Source: Thermotoga neapolitana DSM 4359 (GTDB lineage: Bacteria > Thermotogota > Thermotogae > Thermotogales > Thermotogaceae). Taken from it: a DNA stretch of 64,000 bases. Below are positions 61,565-64,000 of this stretch, piece by piece. The notes under the pieces were generated by a model. That model ran no database searches, was not told the DNA's origin, and saw only the letters and a list, made by a program, of their open reading frames with translations. Each line of letters opens with the position of its first letter. Position 1 is the first letter of the stretch. The DNA lies in NCBI RefSeq assembly GCF_000018945.1, contig NC_011978.1, positions 776,729 to 840,728 on the forward strand. Direction: 5' to 3'. The position numbers and the translations under genes were made by a program.

Positions 61565-63382
61565 GTGTACAGACCCGACCTGATCAGGAACATCTGTATA
61601 ATCGCCCACATTGATCATGGAAAGACAACTCTTGTGGACAGAATTCTCGAGATCACAAACACAGTGGATAAAAGGAAGATGAGAGACCAGTACCTGGATA
61701 TGATGGACATAGAAAGAGAGCGTGGTATCACGATAAAGGCCCAGCCGGTGAAGGTTATGTACACAGCCGAAGACGGGAACACCTACGAGATAAACATAAT
61801 CGATACACCGGGCCATGTGGATTTCTCTTACGAAGTGGGAAGAAGCATGGCAGCCTGTGAAGGAGCCGTGCTGCTTGTGGATGCAACTCAGGGAGTAGAA
61901 GCCCAGACCGTTGCGCACACCTATCTTGCCATAGAGCACGACCTGGAGATAATCCCTGTGATAAACAAGATAGATCTTCCAAACGCAAACATCGAAGAGA
62001 CAGCCCTTGAGATAAAGGATCTTCTCGGTGTGAAAGACGAAGAAATACTGCTCGTCAGTGCCAAGGAAGGTACGGGTGTTAGAGAACTTCTTGAGGCCAT
62101 AGTTAAAAGAGTTCCTCCACCTAAAGGGGACATCAACGGAAAACTCAAAGCACTCATATTCGACGCCAAATACGACAACTACAAAGGTGTTATTGTGCAC
62201 ATTCGTCTCTTCGATGGGCAGGTCAAGCCCGGCGATCGCATCATGACCTTTTCAAACAAAAAGGTCTACGAAGTGCAGGAAGTCGGAGTGTTCCTACCAG
62301 AGATGACACCAGTGGACGCACTCAGTGCGGGAGAAGTTGGATATGTGATAGCAGGTATAAAAGAAGTGGGAGACGCTCGGGTGGGAGACACCATAACATC
62401 CGCCGACGATCCGGTCGAAGAGCCGCTTCCAGGATACAGAGAGATAAAACCCATGGTATTCGCAGGGATGTTTCCAGGACTTCCAGAGTACTATGAGGAA
62501 CTCAGAAAAGCCCTTGAAAAGTTGAAGCTCAACGATTCTGCCCTGTATTTTGAACCCACCATGTCTCCTGCTCTGGGATTCGGTTTCAGATGTGGTTTTC
62601 TCGGACCTCTTCATATGGACGTTGTGAGAGAAAGAATAGAGAGAGAATTCGATCTGGCAGTCATTTTGACGGCTCCGAACGTCAGGTACAAAGTTGTTTT
62701 GAGAAACGGAGAAGAACTGGAGATCACCGATCCTTCAAAATTTCCGGAAGAGGGAGAAATACTGGAAGTGTACGAGCCCTACGTTGATCTTTCGATAATA
62801 ACGCCCACCGATTACATAGGACCACTCATCAACCTCGTTCAGAACGAAAAGAGAGGAGAACTCAGGGCAACAGAGAACGCCGGGAGAAATCGTGTGATAC
62901 TGAGGTTTGATGCTCCACTTTCTGAGATAATCTACGACTTCTTTGATAAAATGAAGGCAGTGAGCAGAGGCTATGCATCGATGGACTACGAATTCAAAGA
63001 GTACAGAAAAAGCGACCTGGTGAAAGTGACGATTCTGGTCAACAAAGAACCTGTCGATGCACTCTCTTTCGTCGTTCATAGATCGAAGGCTTACCCGGTG
63101 GCAAAAAAGATGGTGGAAAAACTGAAAGAGTTGATCCCGAGACATCAATTTCAGATACCGATTCAGGCAAAAGCAGGAGGCAGGATAATAGCAAGAGCCG
63201 ATATAAAAGCGCTCAGAAAGGACGTCCTCGCCAAGTGTTACGGTGGAGATGTGACAAGAAAGATGAAACTCCTGGAAAAACAAAAGGAGGGAAAGAAAAG
63301 ACTCAGGGAAATAGGGCGTGTTACCATTCCCCAGGAGGCATTCCTGGCCCTTTTGAAGATAGGAGAAGGTGATGAAAAGTGA
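61565..63382 (+). CDS. lepA: Elongation factor 4 (LepA)
   Basis: Translational GTPase that acts on ribosomes during stress and back-translocation; 605 residues. G1 [14 protein letters not shown]3 DTPGHVDF, G4 NKIDLPNA and G5 VSAKEGTG are complete. The C-terminal LepA-specific domain has [36 protein letters not shown]. The GTG start at 61565 follows GGAGGTGATCT. It overlaps the lipoprotein gene by four bases. Confidence 0.97.
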   Translation: MYRPDLIRNICIIAHIDHGKTTLVDRILEITNTVDKRKMRDQYLDMMDIERERGITIKAQPVKVMYTAEDGNTYEINIIDTPGHVDFSYEVGRSMAACEGAVLLVDATQGVEAQTVAHTYLAIEHDLEIIPVINKIDLPNANIEETALEIKDLLGVKDEEILLVSAKEGTGVRELLEAIVKRVPPPKGDINGKLKALIFDAKYDNYKGVIVHIRLFDGQVKPGDRIMTFSNKKVYEVQEVGVFLPEMTPVDALSAGEVGYVIAGIKEVGDARVGDTITSADDPVEEPLPGYREIKPMVFAGMFPGLPEYYEELRKALEKLKLNDSALYFEPTMSPALGFGFRCGFLGPLHMDVVRERIEREFDLAVILTAPNVRYKVVLRNGEELEITDPSKFPEEGEILEVYEPYVDLSIITPTDYIGPLINLVQNEKRGELRATENAGRNRVILRFDAPLSEIIYDFFDKMKAVSRGYASMDYEFKEYRKSDLVKVTILVNKEPVDALSFVVHRSKAYPVAKKMVEKLKELIPRHQFQIPIQAKAGGRIIARADIKALRKDVLAKCYGGDVTRKMKLLEKQKEGKKRLREIGRVTIPQEAFLALLKIGEGDEK

Positions 63383-63843
63383 GATGGTTGCTTCTGATAG
63401 CGATCGTTTTTCTTCTCTCTGCCTGCTCGTTTTTTCAAATAGAGGTTCCACCTGATGCCTACTCTGTGGAGACCGCTCTTCAGATACTGGAGAATCAGGA
63501 GTACAGACTGGTAGACATCAAAGAGGTGGATCAATACAGGGATGTGGAAATGAAGGGAAAAGTGGCAATCTTCGAGTCGAAAACAGGAGATGTTTTGCTT
63601 CTTTATGCGTACAGGGGAGAAGATGCCAAGCAGGTGTGGAAGGCGGTAAAAAAGAAATCGGGGTTTCTCTCGGTGAGAAGCATCCTGGAACTGCCGAACA
63701 TGGGAAAGTTTTCCACGATACTGGACGGAAAAAGGATCGTCTCTTGGTGGAAAAAAAGATGGTTTTTCACCGTGGAAGGTCGAAATGGGGTTGACAAGTT
63801 TGTGAAGCACGTTTTCAGAGTGTACGGGGTGTTGAAAGAATGA
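63379..63843 (+). CDS. Putative lipoprotein, function unknown
   Basis: 154 residues with a lipoprotein signal: [16 protein letters not shown], lipobox LSAC, Cys16. The mature part is mixed alpha/beta ([25 protein letters not shown], then [12 protein letters not shown]), with no motif I recognise. It has a GTG start overlapping the lepA stop (GTGA), and its own stop overlaps the GDPD start (ATGA), so it is tightly coupled between the two. Confidence 0.75.
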   Translation: MRWLLLIAIVFLLSACSFFQIEVPPDAYSVETALQILENQEYRLVDIKEVDQYRDVEMKGKVAIFESKTGDVLLLYAYRGEDAKQVWKAVKKKSGFLSVRSILELPNMGKFSTILDGKRIVSWWKKRWFFTVEGRNGVDKFVKHVFRVYGVLKE

Positions 63844-64000
63844 TCGTGCTTGGTCACAGGGGCTACTCAGCGAAATACCTGGAAAACACTCTGGAAGCGT
63901 TCATCAAGGCCATCGAATACGGTGCGGATGGTGTGGAACTCGATGTGAGGCTTTCAAAGGATGGAAAAGTGGTGGTGTCACACGATGAGGATCTGAAAAG
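63840..64000 (+). CDS. Glycerophosphodiester phosphodiesterase (3' end cut off by window)
   Basis: Splits glycerophosphodiesters to glycerol 3-phosphate and an alcohol. Only the first 53 codons are here. [21 protein letters not shown] has the catalytic HRG, ENT gives the metal-binding Glu, and [24 protein letters not shown] carries the ELD metal site and the second catalytic His. This matches the start of the T. maritima GDPD (TM1621) as I recall it. Confidence 0.93.
   Translation, partial: MIVLGHRGYSAKYLENTLEAFIKAIEYGADGVELDVRLSKDGKVVVSHDEDLK

Overview
The window comes from a hyperthermophilic Thermotoga. The protein set (fused PyrB-PyrI, paired NfnA/NfnB, CTC-type bL25, two Lon-type proteases, sugar ABC transporters with glycosidases) and the gene order match that genus. 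The GH1 beta-glucosidase and cellobiose phosphorylase read like the T. neapolitana bglA/cbpA pair, so T. neapolitana or a close strain (such as RQ7) is my best guess. This is recalled knowledge, not a search result. I see no rRNA, tRNA, transposase or prophage.

Region 1 (1-20360) is a carbohydrate block, nearly all on the minus strand. It holds a cut-off sugar-binding protein, then a trehalose/maltose-type ABC system behind a frameshifted GH13 amylase. Next comes cbpA-bglA, with an operator-like palindrome in its promoter and a terminator between the two genes. A divergent DUF4382 lipoprotein and an unrecognised 59-residue basic protein follow. The block ends with a LacI-controlled mannoside operon (LacI, binding protein, two permeases, GH130, GH38) that carries two identical 14-bp operators. 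Neither ABC operon encodes its own ATPase.

Region 2 (20492-28923) is a ten-gene minus-strand run with overlapping or near-touching genes: LCP protein, endonuclease V, RodZ-like, DUF4416, RimO, PgsA, ThpR, RecA, RecX and RNase Y, closed by a strong terminator. Region 3 (28967-40870) is mixed: lactate dehydrogenase, an orphan EcfT, a LonB-type protease, MinD-MinE without MinC, a YjbQ-family protein, a PLP decarboxylase, a cold-shock protein, GltX, a phosphoesterase, a small radical SAM protein and a secreted 5'-nucleotidase.

Region 4 (40871-41543) is the only sizeable gene-free stretch. It contains one perfect copy of the 30-nt Thermotoga CRISPR repeat behind a promoter, with no array and no cas genes. 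It also appears to be a junction between chromosome segments that lie apart in T. maritima.

Region 5 (41544-54008) is an eleven-gene minus-strand operon: TsaE, Lon, TPR-like protein, SbcD, SbcC, HEAT protein, orphan ABC ATPase, NfnA, NfnB, DHFR and PyrBI. A terminator-like hairpin built over the DHFR stop codon sits just before pyrBI and suggests attenuation. Region 6 (54075-64000) holds a plus-strand run (DUF72, small protein, GlmU, Prs, bL25, Pth, McsA-like), a GH2 beta-mannosidase on the minus strand, then LepA, a lipoprotein and the start of a GDPD gene.
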